DNA of 51,865 bases from contig CAMVTO010000015.1 of assembly GCA_947170435.1 (NCBI GenBank), positions 1 to 51,865 on the forward strand. Direction: 5' to 3'. Shown here piece after piece: positions 8,293-16,232 of this stretch. This DNA comes from an uncultured Clostridia bacterium (GTDB lineage Bacteria > Bacillota > Clostridia > Oscillospirales > Oscillospiraceae). The notes beneath the pieces were generated by a model. That model did no database searches. It was given only the letters and a program-made list of their open reading frames with translations, and was not told the origin of the DNA. A program made the position numbers and the translations under genes. How positions within the stretch are numbered: the first letter of the stretch is position 1; each line of letters starts with the position of its first letter.

Positions 8293-8310
8293 GCAGTTCT
8301 CCTCTTATTT

Positions 8311-8338
8311 GAAAGAAAGGGGCGGCAGAGCCGCCCCT
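8311..8338 (-). terminator. Intercistronic hairpin (partial terminator) after the binding-protein gene
   Basis: On the minus strand, AGGGGCGGC-TCT-GCCGCCCCT is followed by CTTTCTTTC. The stem is strong and the T tract interrupted, so it probably trims or partly terminates transcripts. This would keep the binding protein in excess over the permease and ATPase, as is usual for such operons. Confidence 0.65.
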
Positions 8339-8348
8339 GTTTCAAGTC

Positions 8349-9179
8349 TCAGTTGCCGATGTACTTGTCGACGATGCCCTGCACGGTGCCGTCCGCCTGG
8401 AGCTCGGCGAGCGCGGCGTTCACAGCGTCGAGCAGCGCGGTGTTGCTCTTGGACATGCCGATGGCGTAGTCCTCCACCGCATACTCGGTGTCGAGGATCG
8501 TGAGACCGGCGTTCGCCGCGACGAGGGACTGCGCGGGGGCGTTGTCGATGACGACCGCGTCGACCTGACCGTTGACCAGCGCCTGCACGGCGGTAATGCC
8601 GTTGTCGTAGGCGATAACGTGATCGTCGCCGTAGTCATCGGAGCAGTAGATGTTGCCGGTGGTGCCGCGCTGGGTGCCGATCATGTAGTCGCCCAGGTTA
8701 TCGAGCGTCACGTCGGAGCCTTCCTTAACGATGACGGACTGGATGCCGGTGGAATAGCTGTCGGAGAAGTTCATCACCGCGAGACGCTCGTCGGTAACGG
8801 TGACGCCCGCCATGACGATGTCGCTCTTGCTGTTCTGGGCAGCGAGCAGCGCGGCGTCAAAATCCATATCGTCGATCTGGAGCTCGAGGCCCAGCTTGTC
8901 GGCGATGGCCTGCGCGATCTCAATGTCGATGCCGACGAAGTTGCCGCTGTCGTCCGTGGACTCATACGGGGGGAACGCGGCGTTGGTGGACATGGTCAGC
9001 TTGCCGGCGGTCACGGTGGTGAACGCAGCCTCAGCGGAGGCCTCGGTCTCGTTCGCAGCGGTGGTGGTCTCCGCAGGGGCGGCGCTCTCATTGCTCTGGG
9101 TGCCGGAATCCTTGCTGCCGCAGGCAGCCAGAGAGAGAATCATGGTCGCCGCAAGGAGCAGCGCAAAAATCTTTTTCAT
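8349..9179 (-). CDS. Polar amino-acid ABC importer, substrate-binding lipoprotein
   Basis: A 276-residue family-3 solute-binding protein. It has a lipoprotein signal (LSLAAC, Cys20), a Ser/Thr/Glu-rich linker of about 35 residues, and a two-lobed periplasmic-binding fold. Landmarks are AAFPPYESTDDSGNFVGIDIEIAQAIADKLG, MDFDAALLAAQNSKSDIVMAGVTVTDER and the hinge GTQRGTTG. The second landmark region and the ligand-binding arginine/aspartate pattern (TDERLAVMNFSDSY) are intact. The start is ATG at 9179 behind GGAGGATACTGAT. It is first in the operon, directly after a good promoter. In this Gram-positive setting it is tethered to the outer face of the membrane. Confidence 0.93.
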   Translation of the reverse strand: MKKIFALLLAATMILSLAACGSKDSGTQSNESAAPAETTTAANETEASAEAAFTTVTAGKLTMSTNAAFPPYESTDDSGNFVGIDIEIAQAIADKLGLELQIDDMDFDAALLAAQNSKSDIVMAGVTVTDERLAVMNFSDSYSTGIQSVIVKEGSDVTLDNLGDYMIGTQRGTTGNIYCSDDYGDDHVIAYDNGITAVQALVNGQVDAVVIDNAPAQSLVAANAGLTILDTEYAVEDYAIGMSKSNTALLDAVNAALAELQADGTVQGIVDKYIGN

Positions 9180-9225
9180 ATCAGTATCCTCCATTTTTAT
9201 CGCGGCATCTCCGCCGTGTGTATGC

Positions 9226-9254
9226 ATAATAATACATTTTATTCGTCTCGTCAA
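9226..9254 (-). promoter_or_regulatory. Promoter of the amino-acid ABC operon
   Basis: TTGACG (9249-9254), a 17-base spacer and TATTAT (9226-9231) on the minus strand, about 50 bases before the start codon at 9179. This is a strong sigma-A-like match. Confidence 0.75.
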
Positions 9255-9288
9255 TCATCGTTTCTCCCTAAATGGCGCAAAATAGTGA

Positions 9289-9321
9289 GGGCGCTCCTGT
9301 GCGTTTTGCACAAGAGCACCC
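9289..9321 (-). terminator. Probable terminator after larC
   Basis: A 14-bp stem with two G.T pairs (9289-9302 and 9308-9321) around a 5-base loop, about 25 bases after the larC stop. The T tract is poor on the minus strand (CACTATTTT), so termination efficiency is uncertain. Confidence 0.5.
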
Positions 9322-9346
9322 CGATATTATGCATATATTCAGTAAT

Positions 9347-10549
9347 TTATTCAGTTTCGCGTTCAATCAGCCCATGCGCCTCGGCCAGCGAGATGTCGCG
9401 CTCGCGCGCGATGCGGGCAAGATCCTCATACTCCAGCTTGCTGTGCTGCGTGCCATACCCTGTCGCCACCTTGCGGCGTACCTGCTCATAGGGTGTATCC
9501 AGCGTCTCGATTCTCCGATCCAGCACATGGCGGCGCAGCCGCGCCTCGCGGATACCGATGGTGGTGGTGTGGCGGAAGATCGCCCGTACCATGGCGTCGC
9601 GCTGCTCCGGCATACACAGCACCCGCAGCAACACGCCCGGACGCCCCTTTTTCATCTGCACCGGCATGGTGTAAACATCCCGCGCGCCCAGCGCGAACAG
9701 CCGCTCGGTTGCGAAGCCCAGCGCCTCTCCGGTCATGTCGTCCATATCGCAGGAAAGCTCGATGATCTCCTCCGTCTCCCCTTCGCTCTCGCCAAGGATC
9801 GCGCGGACGCAGTTCGCCTGCTCGAAGTTCTTGCTCCCCATGCCATAGCCATACGCCGCACCGCGCATCAGCGGCATCGCGCCGAACCTGGTCACGAAGT
9901 GCCGCAGCAGCGCCGCGCCCGTGGGCGTGCACAGCTCGCTCTGGATCGTGCCGCCGTACATCGGGATATCCCGCAGCAGCAGCGCCGTCGCGGGCGCGGG
10001 CACCGGCAGAATACCGTGAGCGCAGCGCACCGTGCCGCCGCCGACGTTCACCGGCGAGGCGACCACCGCATCGGGAGAAATCTCGTGCATCAGCAGGCAC
10101 ACCGCGGTCACGTCCGCAACGGCGTCCATCGTGCCGACCTCGTGAAAGTGGATGTGGTCGATCGGTTCGCCGTGTACCCGGCTCTCCGCCTCCGCGATGG
10201 AGCGATACACCGCCAGCACATCCGATTCCACCGCGGGATCGAGGTGCATATCTTCCACGATATGCGTGATCTCATGCATCCCGCTGTGGGGATGGTGATG
10301 ATGCTCGTGCTCGTGGTCGTGATGCTCGTGCAGGTGTTCGTCCTCCTCCGTCCCGTTCACCGAAACGCGGAAGTGCGTCCCCGTGACGCCGCACTTCACC
10401 GACGGCTCGGCGGAGACAGCCACGCCGGGGATGCCGAGCGCGTGAAAGCGATCCAGAAACGCCTGCCGGTCAGGCAGCAGCTCCAGCAGCGCCGCGGCGA
10501 GCATGTCCCCCGCGGCGCCCATGGAGCAATCCAAATACAGTGTTTTCAT
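9347..10549 (-). CDS. larC: Nickel-pincer cofactor CTP hydrolase/cyclometallase LarC
   Basis: A 400-residue LarC, which inserts nickel into the pincer nucleotide cofactor of LarA-type racemases. The start MKTLYLDCSMGAAGDML is diagnostic, and residues 72-96 form a histidine-rich metal tract, typical of LarC. The C-terminal half (ELSCDMDDMTGEALGFA, VYTMPVQMKKGRPG, TTTIGIRE) is the LarC2 part. In Lactiplantibacillus plantarum the two halves are joined by a programmed frameshift; here they form one continuous frame. It overlaps metF by four bases (ATGA). larA, larB and larE are not in the window. Confidence 0.93.
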   Translation of the reverse strand: MKTLYLDCSMGAAGDMLAAALLELLPDRQAFLDRFHALGIPGVAVSAEPSVKCGVTGTHFRVSVNGTEEDEHLHEHHDHEHEHHHHPHSGMHEITHIVEDMHLDPAVESDVLAVYRSIAEAESRVHGEPIDHIHFHEVGTMDAVADVTAVCLLMHEISPDAVVASPVNVGGGTVRCAHGILPVPAPATALLLRDIPMYGGTIQSELCTPTGAALLRHFVTRFGAMPLMRGAAYGYGMGSKNFEQANCVRAILGESEGETEEIIELSCDMDDMTGEALGFATERLFALGARDVYTMPVQMKKGRPGVLLRVLCMPEQRDAMVRAIFRHTTTIGIREARLRRHVLDRRIETLDTPYEQVRRKVATGYGTQHSKLEYEDLARIARERDISLAEAHGLIERETE

Positions 10550-11412
10550 CCGATGATCTCCGATAGATTATCCAGAATCGCCTTGGCGACGGCGGGGTTA
10601 TTCATGGAATAGACGTGTACCGTGCGGATGCCGTTGGCGAACAGGTCGATGATCTGGTCGGTGGCATAGGCAATGCCCGCCTGACGCATGGCGGTCTCCG
10701 AGTCGCCGAAGGTGTCAAGAATGCGGCGGAAGCGTTCGGGCAGCGTGGTGCCGGAGAGCTTGAGCGTGCGCTTCATCTGCTTGGCGTTGACGATGGGCAT
10801 GATGCCGGGGTGCACCGGCACGGTGACCCCCGCCTCGCGCAGCTTGTACATATAGCTGTAAAACACGGGGTTGTCAAAGAACATCTGCGTGATGAGGAAG
10901 TCCATGCCCGCGTCCACCTTCTCCTTGAGATGGGCGATGTCCTCCTTCTGGTTGGCGGAATCCGGGTGTGTGTCGGGATAGCACGCACCCGCTACGCAGA
11001 AGTCCGGGTCAAAGGCCTTGATGTCCCGCACCAGCTCGATGGCGTGGTGATAGTTCTGCTCCTTGAGCTCGAAGCCCTCGGGAATATCACCGCGCAGCGC
11101 AAGGATGTTGTCCACGCCCTTGCTCTTGAGCAGCTTCAGCTGCTCCTGAATGTGGTCGCGACTCGAGGTGATGCAGGTCAGGTGCGCCATCATCGGCACG
11201 CCGCAGTTCTCCTGCAAATCGTGGGCGATCTCGGCGGTGTACTCGCTGGTGCCGCCGCCCGCGCCGTAGGTCACGCTCATAAATACAGGCTTGAGCGCCG
11301 CGATCTCCCTTGCCGCCTTGGTTACGCTCTCTCGGGTGTCCTCGGTCTTGGGCGGAAAGACCTCAAAAGAGACGGAATACTGCCTGGATTCCACGATCTT
11401 ACTGATCTTCAT
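10546..11412 (-). CDS. metF: 5,10-methylenetetrahydrofolate reductase
   Basis: A 288-residue FAD TIM-barrel enzyme making 5-methyl-tetrahydrofolate for methionine synthesis or, in acetogens, the Wood-Ljungdahl methyl branch. The N-terminal SFEVFPPKTEDT (catalytic Glu), VTYGAGGGTSEYT, MAHLTCI, NILALRGDIPEG and FLITQMFFD motifs are all present, and length is normal. It starts at ATG 11412 behind AAGGAGGG, with a promoter partly embedded in the preceding terminator. No S-box riboswitch is visible upstream. No partner subunit gene adjoins it; larC follows with a four-base overlap. Confidence 0.95.
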   Translation of the reverse strand: MKISKIVESRQYSVSFEVFPPKTEDTRESVTKAAREIAALKPVFMSVTYGAGGGTSEYTAEIAHDLQENCGVPMMAHLTCITSSRDHIQEQLKLLKSKGVDNILALRGDIPEGFELKEQNYHHAIELVRDIKAFDPDFCVAGACYPDTHPDSANQKEDIAHLKEKVDAGMDFLITQMFFDNPVFYSYMYKLREAGVTVPVHPGIMPIVNAKQMKRTLKLSGTTLPERFRRILDTFGDSETAMRQAGIAYATDQIIDLFANGIRTVHVYSMNNPAVAKAILDNLSEIIG

Positions 11413-11442
11413 AGCCGTACCCTCCTTGAACTGTTGGGGTGC

Positions 11443-11471
11443 ATTATACCATCCTTTGCATAAAAAAACAA
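11443..11471 (-). promoter_or_regulatory. Likely promoter of metF-larC
   Basis: TTGTTT (11466-11471), a 17-base spacer and TATAAT (11443-11448) on the minus strand. The -35 box lies in the T tract of the upstream terminator. Confidence 0.6.
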
Positions 11472-11502
11472 TAAAATCCCTCGCAAAAACGAGGGATTTT
11501 AT
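11462..11502 (-). terminator. Terminator after the first MATE gene
   Basis: On the minus strand a 13-bp hairpin (arms 11471-11483 and 11490-11502, ATAAAATCCCTCG) is followed by TTG and a run of T (11462-11468). It begins a few bases after the stop at 11506. Confidence 0.9.
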
Positions 11503-11505
11503 CCA

Positions 11506-12894
11506 TCAAACGCGACCCATGTGTACCGCGACCACCGCTTCGCGCCGCGGCGGCTCCTTCGCCCACAGGCGATCCAGCTTGCGCATTTCCACGCGATAGA
11601 GCGCGAGCAGCAGAATATCCGCCGCCACCCACGCGATCGGATTGGAGCAGCACACGCCCACAAAACCGTAGTTCCTCGCGAGCACAAACACCACAAGCAT
11701 CCGCCCGATCAGCTCCGCAAGCCCCGCCGCCATCGCCTGGCTGGAGAAGCCCATACCCTGCAAGCCGTTGCGGAAGATGAAGATGATCGCGAGCATCGGA
11801 TACGCCGCGCCGTTGAGCACCAGATAGGTGTGCACGTCGGCAAGGATCGCGGCATCCGTGCTGCCGATAAACGCCGACGCCACCGCGCTGCCCGCAAAGT
11901 AGTTGAAGCAGAACGCCGCCGCGCAGTAGAGAAACGCCGCGACCGTCATGCTGTTCACGCCCTTGCGGATGCGCGGCAGATCCTTCGCGCCGAGGTTCTG
12001 ACCGCAGTAGGTCGCCATGGCGACGCCGCAGCTGTCCAGCGGCGCGGAGACCAGCATGTGCACCTTGGAGCCGGCGGAAACCGCTGCCACCGCGCCGGTG
12101 CCGAGGACGTTGACCGCGCTCTGCACCATGATGGTGCCGACGGCGGTAATCGAGAACTGCAGCCCCATCGGTACGCCGATGGCGGCGATCAGCCGCATCC
12201 GGCGGCCGTCCGGCCGCAGATCGTCGCGGCTCAAGTGCAGGATCGGCACCTTGCGCCACATATAGACGACGCAGGCAATGCCGGAGAGCAGCTGGGAGAG
12301 CACCGTGGCGTACGCCGCGCCCTCGACGCCCGCGCCGAGGAACTTCATAAACACCACGTCCAGCACGATGTTGATGAGCGCCGCGCCGATGAGGAAAAAG
12401 AGCGGCGTACGGCTGTCCCCCAGCGCGCGCAGCACGCCGGAGCTCAGGTTATAGAGAATCATCGCGCCCGCGCCGAGAAAGACGACGCGGATATAGCGAT
12501 ACGCCTCGTCATAGATCTCCGCCGGGGTGTTGGTGAGCCGCAGGATGTCATCCGTCCAGATCGCCGCGATCAGCGTGATGAGCGCCGTGGACAGCAGACC
12601 CAGCCAGATGAGCTGGCCGGTGCGGCGGCGCACCTCGTCCTCGTCCCCCGCGCCGAAGCTCTGGGCAATGGGGATGGCGAAGCCGGAGCAGATGCCCAGC
12701 GCGAAGCCCAGCACCAAAAAGTTCAGCGCGCCGGTAGAGCCGACGGCGGCAAACGCGTTGACGCCGAGAATCCGTCCGACGAGCACGCTGTCGGCGAGGT
12801 TATAAAACTGTTGAAACAGGTTGCCGATCAAAAGCGGGCCGCAGAAGGCCAAAATCCGCTTGATCGGCGAACCCGTGGTCATGTCTTGGATCAT
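11506..12894 (-). CDS. MATE-family multidrug/metabolite exporter (first copy)
   Basis: A 462-residue transporter with about twelve helices in two pseudo-symmetric halves (1-225, 226-462). N-terminal landmarks are GPLLIGNLFQQFYNLADSVLVGRILG and GSTGALNFLVLGFALG; the second half has IGVPMGLQFSITAVGTIMVQ and ATYCGQNLGA. These match the NorM/DinF-like MATE superfamily, which exports cationic or aromatic compounds with Na+ or H+. It has its own promoter and terminator, so it is probably a single-gene unit. A second MATE (14818-16182) lies 1.9 kb away and belongs to a different sub-branch by sequence. The substrate cannot be inferred. Confidence 0.92.
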   Translation of the reverse strand: MIQDMTTGSPIKRILAFCGPLLIGNLFQQFYNLADSVLVGRILGVNAFAAVGSTGALNFLVLGFALGICSGFAIPIAQSFGAGDEDEVRRRTGQLIWLGLLSTALITLIAAIWTDDILRLTNTPAEIYDEAYRYIRVVFLGAGAMILYNLSSGVLRALGDSRTPLFFLIGAALINIVLDVVFMKFLGAGVEGAAYATVLSQLLSGIACVVYMWRKVPILHLSRDDLRPDGRRMRLIAAIGVPMGLQFSITAVGTIMVQSAVNVLGTGAVAAVSAGSKVHMLVSAPLDSCGVAMATYCGQNLGAKDLPRIRKGVNSMTVAAFLYCAAAFCFNYFAGSAVASAFIGSTDAAILADVHTYLVLNGAAYPMLAIIFIFRNGLQGMGFSSQAMAAGLAELIGRMLVVFVLARNYGFVGVCCSNPIAWVAADILLLALYRVEMRKLDRLWAKEPPRREAVVAVHMGRV

Positions 12895-12927
12895 GGGATC
12901 AGCTTCTTTCCTTTTCAGGTTCCCCTC

Positions 12928-12955
12928 ATTTTAGTCCTTTGCCCGGGGATTGCAA
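12928..12955 (-). promoter_or_regulatory. Likely promoter of the first MATE gene
   Basis: TTGCAA (12950-12955), a 16-base spacer and TAAAAT (12928-12933) on the minus strand, about 35 bases before the start at 12894. Confidence 0.5.
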
Positions 12956-12956
12956 G

Positions 12957-12990
12957 AGGAAAAGCGCCCAAATATTTGGACGCTTTTCCT
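12957..12990 (-). terminator. Probable terminator after the carboxylesterase gene
   Basis: Almost perfect palindrome, AGGAAAAGCG...CGCTTTTCCT, with a 15-17 bp stem, about 22 bases after the stop at 13013. The arm is T-rich but there is no long T tract after the stem. Confidence 0.6.
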
Positions 12991-13012
12991 AAATTCTTTG
13001 TTGCGATTTTGT

Positions 13013-14821
13013 CTAATTTGCTGTAACGCTGTTCTGATGCGCGTCCAGCAGCTCATAGAGCGCCAGCGACGGATCGGCGGCGGGCTTGATCTCCTCGCCC
13101 AGCTCCAGCACCGTGCGTCCGTCACGGGTCGGCTCCCACACGGGAAGGCCCGCGCCGTTGGGGTCGCCGTACTTCACAAAGTTCGCCCAGTACTCCTGCA
13201 TGACCTCGCTCAAAGCGCGGTCGCTTTCGTCGTAAAGCCACGCATGGCGGTCCAGATTGCCGAAGGCGTAGGGCAATTCGCCGCCGTGCGCGGAGCCGAG
13301 GCAGCCGTTGTCCTTGGTAAAGCGGTACTCCCAGACCGGCGTATCCTGTGCGCCCAGCAGGCGCGTCCAGCAGTAGTGGCTGTAGCTGAACCACGCCGCG
13401 GAGTAGACCGTGTTGCTGCTGCCCTTGGCGTCGCCGCCCGCCTCCACCAACCAGTGATATTTCTCGTCCACCGGTGTCGGCGGGTAAAGCGCCGCGGCGT
13501 CCGCCGCCCGGTCGCCCAGCAGCGGGCGCAGCGAGTCCACATAGTTCTCGCCCGTCACCTTGGTAAACAGCGTGAAGAGATCGGCCTCGTGAACGTTGAA
13601 GCCGTTCAGCAGCGCTTCCTCATGGTTTTTGCCCTTTTCATAGGTCAAATACGGCTGCTCCGTGATGGCGTAGCCGTCGACGGTCATGGCGTTGTTGGTG
13701 AACTTCGTGTTCACCAGCTTTTCCGCGGGGACGGCGCGCAGATCATCCATGCCGCTTGCGCCGAACTCCGTCAGAATACTCTCGCCCATCGCCAGCGCAT
13801 CGGAAAGCGTGCGGAAGGTGTGGTAGGGTTGTTTGGCGACGATGCCGCTGCTCTCCGCGATGGCGCGGCGGAACAAGCCCTCGCTCAGCGGGGAGACGCA
13901 CAGCGCGTTCACGCTGCTCGCACCGGCGGACTCGCCGCAGACGGTCACCTGTTCCGGGTCGCCGCCAAAGGCGGCGATGTTGTCGTGTACCCATTGAAGC
14001 GCCGCGATCTGGTCAAGCAGACCGTAGTTGCCGGTGGTACCGTTGGCGGATTCCGCCGCCAGCTGCTCCGTGGCGAGATAGCCGAACACACCCAGCCGGT
14101 AGCCGAAGTTGACCACCACGATACCCTTGCGGGCGAGGCTCTCGCCGTTGTACTCCACCCACGAGGGCTGACCCGTCGTCAGCGAGCCGCCGTGGATGTA
14201 CACCATGACGGGCAGCTTTTCCTGCTCCCCCGCGGGCTTCCAGACGTTGAGGCAGAGCGAATCCTCGCTCATCGGCTCCAGGCTGTTGCCAAGGAGCTTC
14301 GGGCGGAAGGTGTGATAGATGCCCCATTCGGTCAGCGAGTTGAACCACGTCGCGTTGCGCACCTGCATGGACATGGGCGCAAAATGATCGCAGACGCGCA
14401 CGCCCTCCCACGGTTCCGGCGGCTGCGGTTCGCGCCAGCGCAGCTCGCCCACCGGCGGCGCGGCATATGGGATGCCGGTGTAAACCTCCACGCCGCCGTC
14501 CGCGGTATAGACGCCGGTCAGATCGCCCTGCGCGACGGTGACAACGCCCGTCGGCGCCGGGTTTTTGCCCTCCACGGCGGGGATCGCCTGAATGGGCGGG
14601 CCAAACAGCCGAAACGTCAGCGCCAGCGCAGCGGCAAGCACGATCCACCCGGCCAGGCGCGGCAGAAAGCCGCTGCCCGTCATACGCAGGCGCACAATGA
14701 CGAAGCCAACGAACAGCGCTGCCGCCAGCAGCCAGCCGGGCAGGTTGATCCGTCCCAGCAGAAACAGCAGCGCGCACAGCAGCGCAGACAGCGCGAGCAC
14801 AAAGCCCACAGTTCCCTTCAT
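13013..14821 (-). CDS. Membrane-anchored type-B carboxylesterase
   Basis: A 602-residue protein with three N-terminal membrane helices (about 5-23, 28-46, 54-72) followed by a full-length carboxylesterase type-B alpha/beta-hydrolase domain. The nucleophile elbow GESAGA places Ser298. Glu412 (VHEADLF) and His512 (GSAHGGELPYAFGN) are the likely triad partners, and YIHGG (208-212) gives the oxyanion hole. The family hydrolyses ester bonds of varied small molecules. Secreted or cytosolic forms are usual; a three-helix anchor is not. Its start overlaps the upstream MATE gene by four bases (ATGA), so the two are translationally coupled. Substrate unknown. Confidence 0.9.
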   Translation of the reverse strand: MKGTVGFVLALSALLCALLFLLGRINLPGWLLAAALFVGFVIVRLRMTGSGFLPRLAGWIVLAAALALTFRLFGPPIQAIPAVEGKNPAPTGVVTVAQGDLTGVYTADGGVEVYTGIPYAAPPVGELRWREPQPPEPWEGVRVCDHFAPMSMQVRNATWFNSLTEWGIYHTFRPKLLGNSLEPMSEDSLCLNVWKPAGEQEKLPVMVYIHGGSLTTGQPSWVEYNGESLARKGIVVVNFGYRLGVFGYLATEQLAAESANGTTGNYGLLDQIAALQWVHDNIAAFGGDPEQVTVCGESAGASSVNALCVSPLSEGLFRRAIAESSGIVAKQPYHTFRTLSDALAMGESILTEFGASGMDDLRAVPAEKLVNTKFTNNAMTVDGYAITEQPYLTYEKGKNHEEALLNGFNVHEADLFTLFTKVTGENYVDSLRPLLGDRAADAAALYPPTPVDEKYHWLVEAGGDAKGSSNTVYSAAWFSYSHYCWTRLLGAQDTPVWEYRFTKDNGCLGSAHGGELPYAFGNLDRHAWLYDESDRALSEVMQEYWANFVKYGDPNGAGLPVWEPTRDGRTVLELGEEIKPAADPSLALYELLDAHQNSVTAN

Positions 14822-16182
14822 GCTTTTCCTCCCCGCAGCGACGCCCCGGCGCAGCGCGCAAGCCAGTTGCTTTTATAGTAGTAGATCACAAAGGTCACCG
14901 CCGTGATGAACCACGTCACCGGATAGGACACGCTGATGCCCATCACCGTGTGCCAGTGCGGCACCACAAACGCGATCCAAAGAATACGCAGCAGGCACAC
15001 GCCGATGAGGCTGATGACCGTCGGGGCGATGGCGTCGCCCGCGCCGCGCAGTGTGTTGGAGATGATCTCGATGAACGACCAGATGGCGTAGAACGGGATG
15101 AAGTACCACATCAGGCGCGTCGCCTCCGCCACCACCGCCGCGTCTGTGGTGAACAGGCGCAGTCCCCAGCGGCTCAGGCCGATGAGCAGCGCCGACATGG
15201 AGACCGCTGTCCCGATGGCCGTCAGCAGCCATTTGCGCACGCCCTCCTTCATGCGCTCGTACTTGCCCGCGCCGAAGTTCTGCCCCACAAAGGTGCAGAT
15301 CGCCGCGCCGAAGGAGTTGCTGGTGACCCAGTACACACCGTCAAACTTGCTGATCGCCGTCCACGCCGCGATGACCACCGTGCCGAAGTCGTTGATCGCC
15401 GCCTGGATGAGGATGTTGGAGATCGAATACATCGCGCCCTGGATCGCGGCGGGAATGCCGATGTAGAGGATGCGCTTCAAAGACGGCGCGTCGAGGCGGA
15501 GCTTGCGCGGCTCCATACGCTCCGGTCCCTCGCTGCGGCCCAGGCGCAGCAGGATGAGCACCGCGCCCATCATCTGGGAGACCACCGTTGCCCACGCGAC
15601 GCCGTTCACGCCCCAGCGCAGCGCCGCGACAAACAGCAGATCCAGCACAATGTTCATACCGCAGCACACGCCGAGATAGTAAAGCGGGCGGCGGGAATCC
15701 CCCACCGCGCGCAGAATGCCGGACGCGACGTTAAAGAGCAGCAGCGGTACCGCGCCGAGGTAGTAGATGCGCAGGTAGCTGCACGACAGGTCGAGGATAT
15801 CCTCCGGCGTCTTGACCGCCCGCAGCGACCACATCGCGCTCAGGCGCCCCAGCAGCGTCAGCGCCACGCCGGCGATCAGGCAGAACACGAGGATCGTATG
15901 CACCGCGCGGCTGAGGCGTTCGTCATCCCGCGAGCCGAAATACTGCGAGATGATGACCGTCGCGCCGGAAGCCATGCCGGTGAAGATGCCGATAACCAGA
16001 TTGATGATCACCGCCGGGCTGCCGCCCACCGCCGCCAAGGCCTCCGCGCCCACCACGCGGCCCACCACCACGGCGTCCACCGTGTTATAGAGCTGCTGGA
16101 AGAGCATGCCGAAGAGGATCGGAAAGAAAAAGCGCAGGAGGGATTTCAGGATGCTCCCCTGCGTCAAATCATTTGTCTGCAT
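14818..16182 (-). CDS. MATE-family exporter (second copy)
   Basis: A 454-residue MATE transporter with about twelve helices. Landmarks are FFFPILFGMLFQQLYNTVDAVVVGRVVG, GGSPAVIINLVIGIFTGMASGATVIISQ and ICTFVGQNFGA. It is coupled to the carboxylesterase by an ATGA overlap, which suggests that the exporter and the esterase act on one class of compound. The start is ATG at 16182. A TTG at 16206 in frame would place the start inside a strong hairpin (16194-16220), so I reject it. No clear ribosome binding site precedes the ATG; the hairpin lies only 11 bases upstream. Confidence 0.92.
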   Translation of the reverse strand: MQTNDLTQGSILKSLLRFFFPILFGMLFQQLYNTVDAVVVGRVVGAEALAAVGGSPAVIINLVIGIFTGMASGATVIISQYFGSRDDERLSRAVHTILVFCLIAGVALTLLGRLSAMWSLRAVKTPEDILDLSCSYLRIYYLGAVPLLLFNVASGILRAVGDSRRPLYYLGVCCGMNIVLDLLFVAALRWGVNGVAWATVVSQMMGAVLILLRLGRSEGPERMEPRKLRLDAPSLKRILYIGIPAAIQGAMYSISNILIQAAINDFGTVVIAAWTAISKFDGVYWVTSNSFGAAICTFVGQNFGAGKYERMKEGVRKWLLTAIGTAVSMSALLIGLSRWGLRLFTTDAAVVAEATRLMWYFIPFYAIWSFIEIISNTLRGAGDAIAPTVISLIGVCLLRILWIAFVVPHWHTVMGISVSYPVTWFITAVTFVIYYYKSNWLARCAGASLRGGKA

Positions 16183-16193
16183 AGCTGTTGTGA

Positions 16194-16220
16194 GCGACCG
16201 CGGCAAAATGCCGCGGTCGC
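16194..16220 (-). terminator. Strong hairpin between the DUF975 gene and the second MATE gene
   Basis: Perfect stem GCGACCGCGGCA with a three-base loop, 13 bases after the DUF975 stop and 11 bases before the MATE ATG. There is no T tract. It may be a weak terminator, an RNA-stability element or a structure that limits MATE translation. Confidence 0.6.
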
Positions 16221-16232
16221 GCTTACTCCTGA

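Noticed and set aside
12950-14878. A 642-codon plus-strand frame opposite the carboxylesterase gene, and similar long frames opposite other genes (for example 1715-3253, 11521-13026, 33591-35213).
   Set aside because: They are antisense shadows of clear genes, with Arg/His/Ala-rich compositions, no family motifs and no ribosome binding sites.
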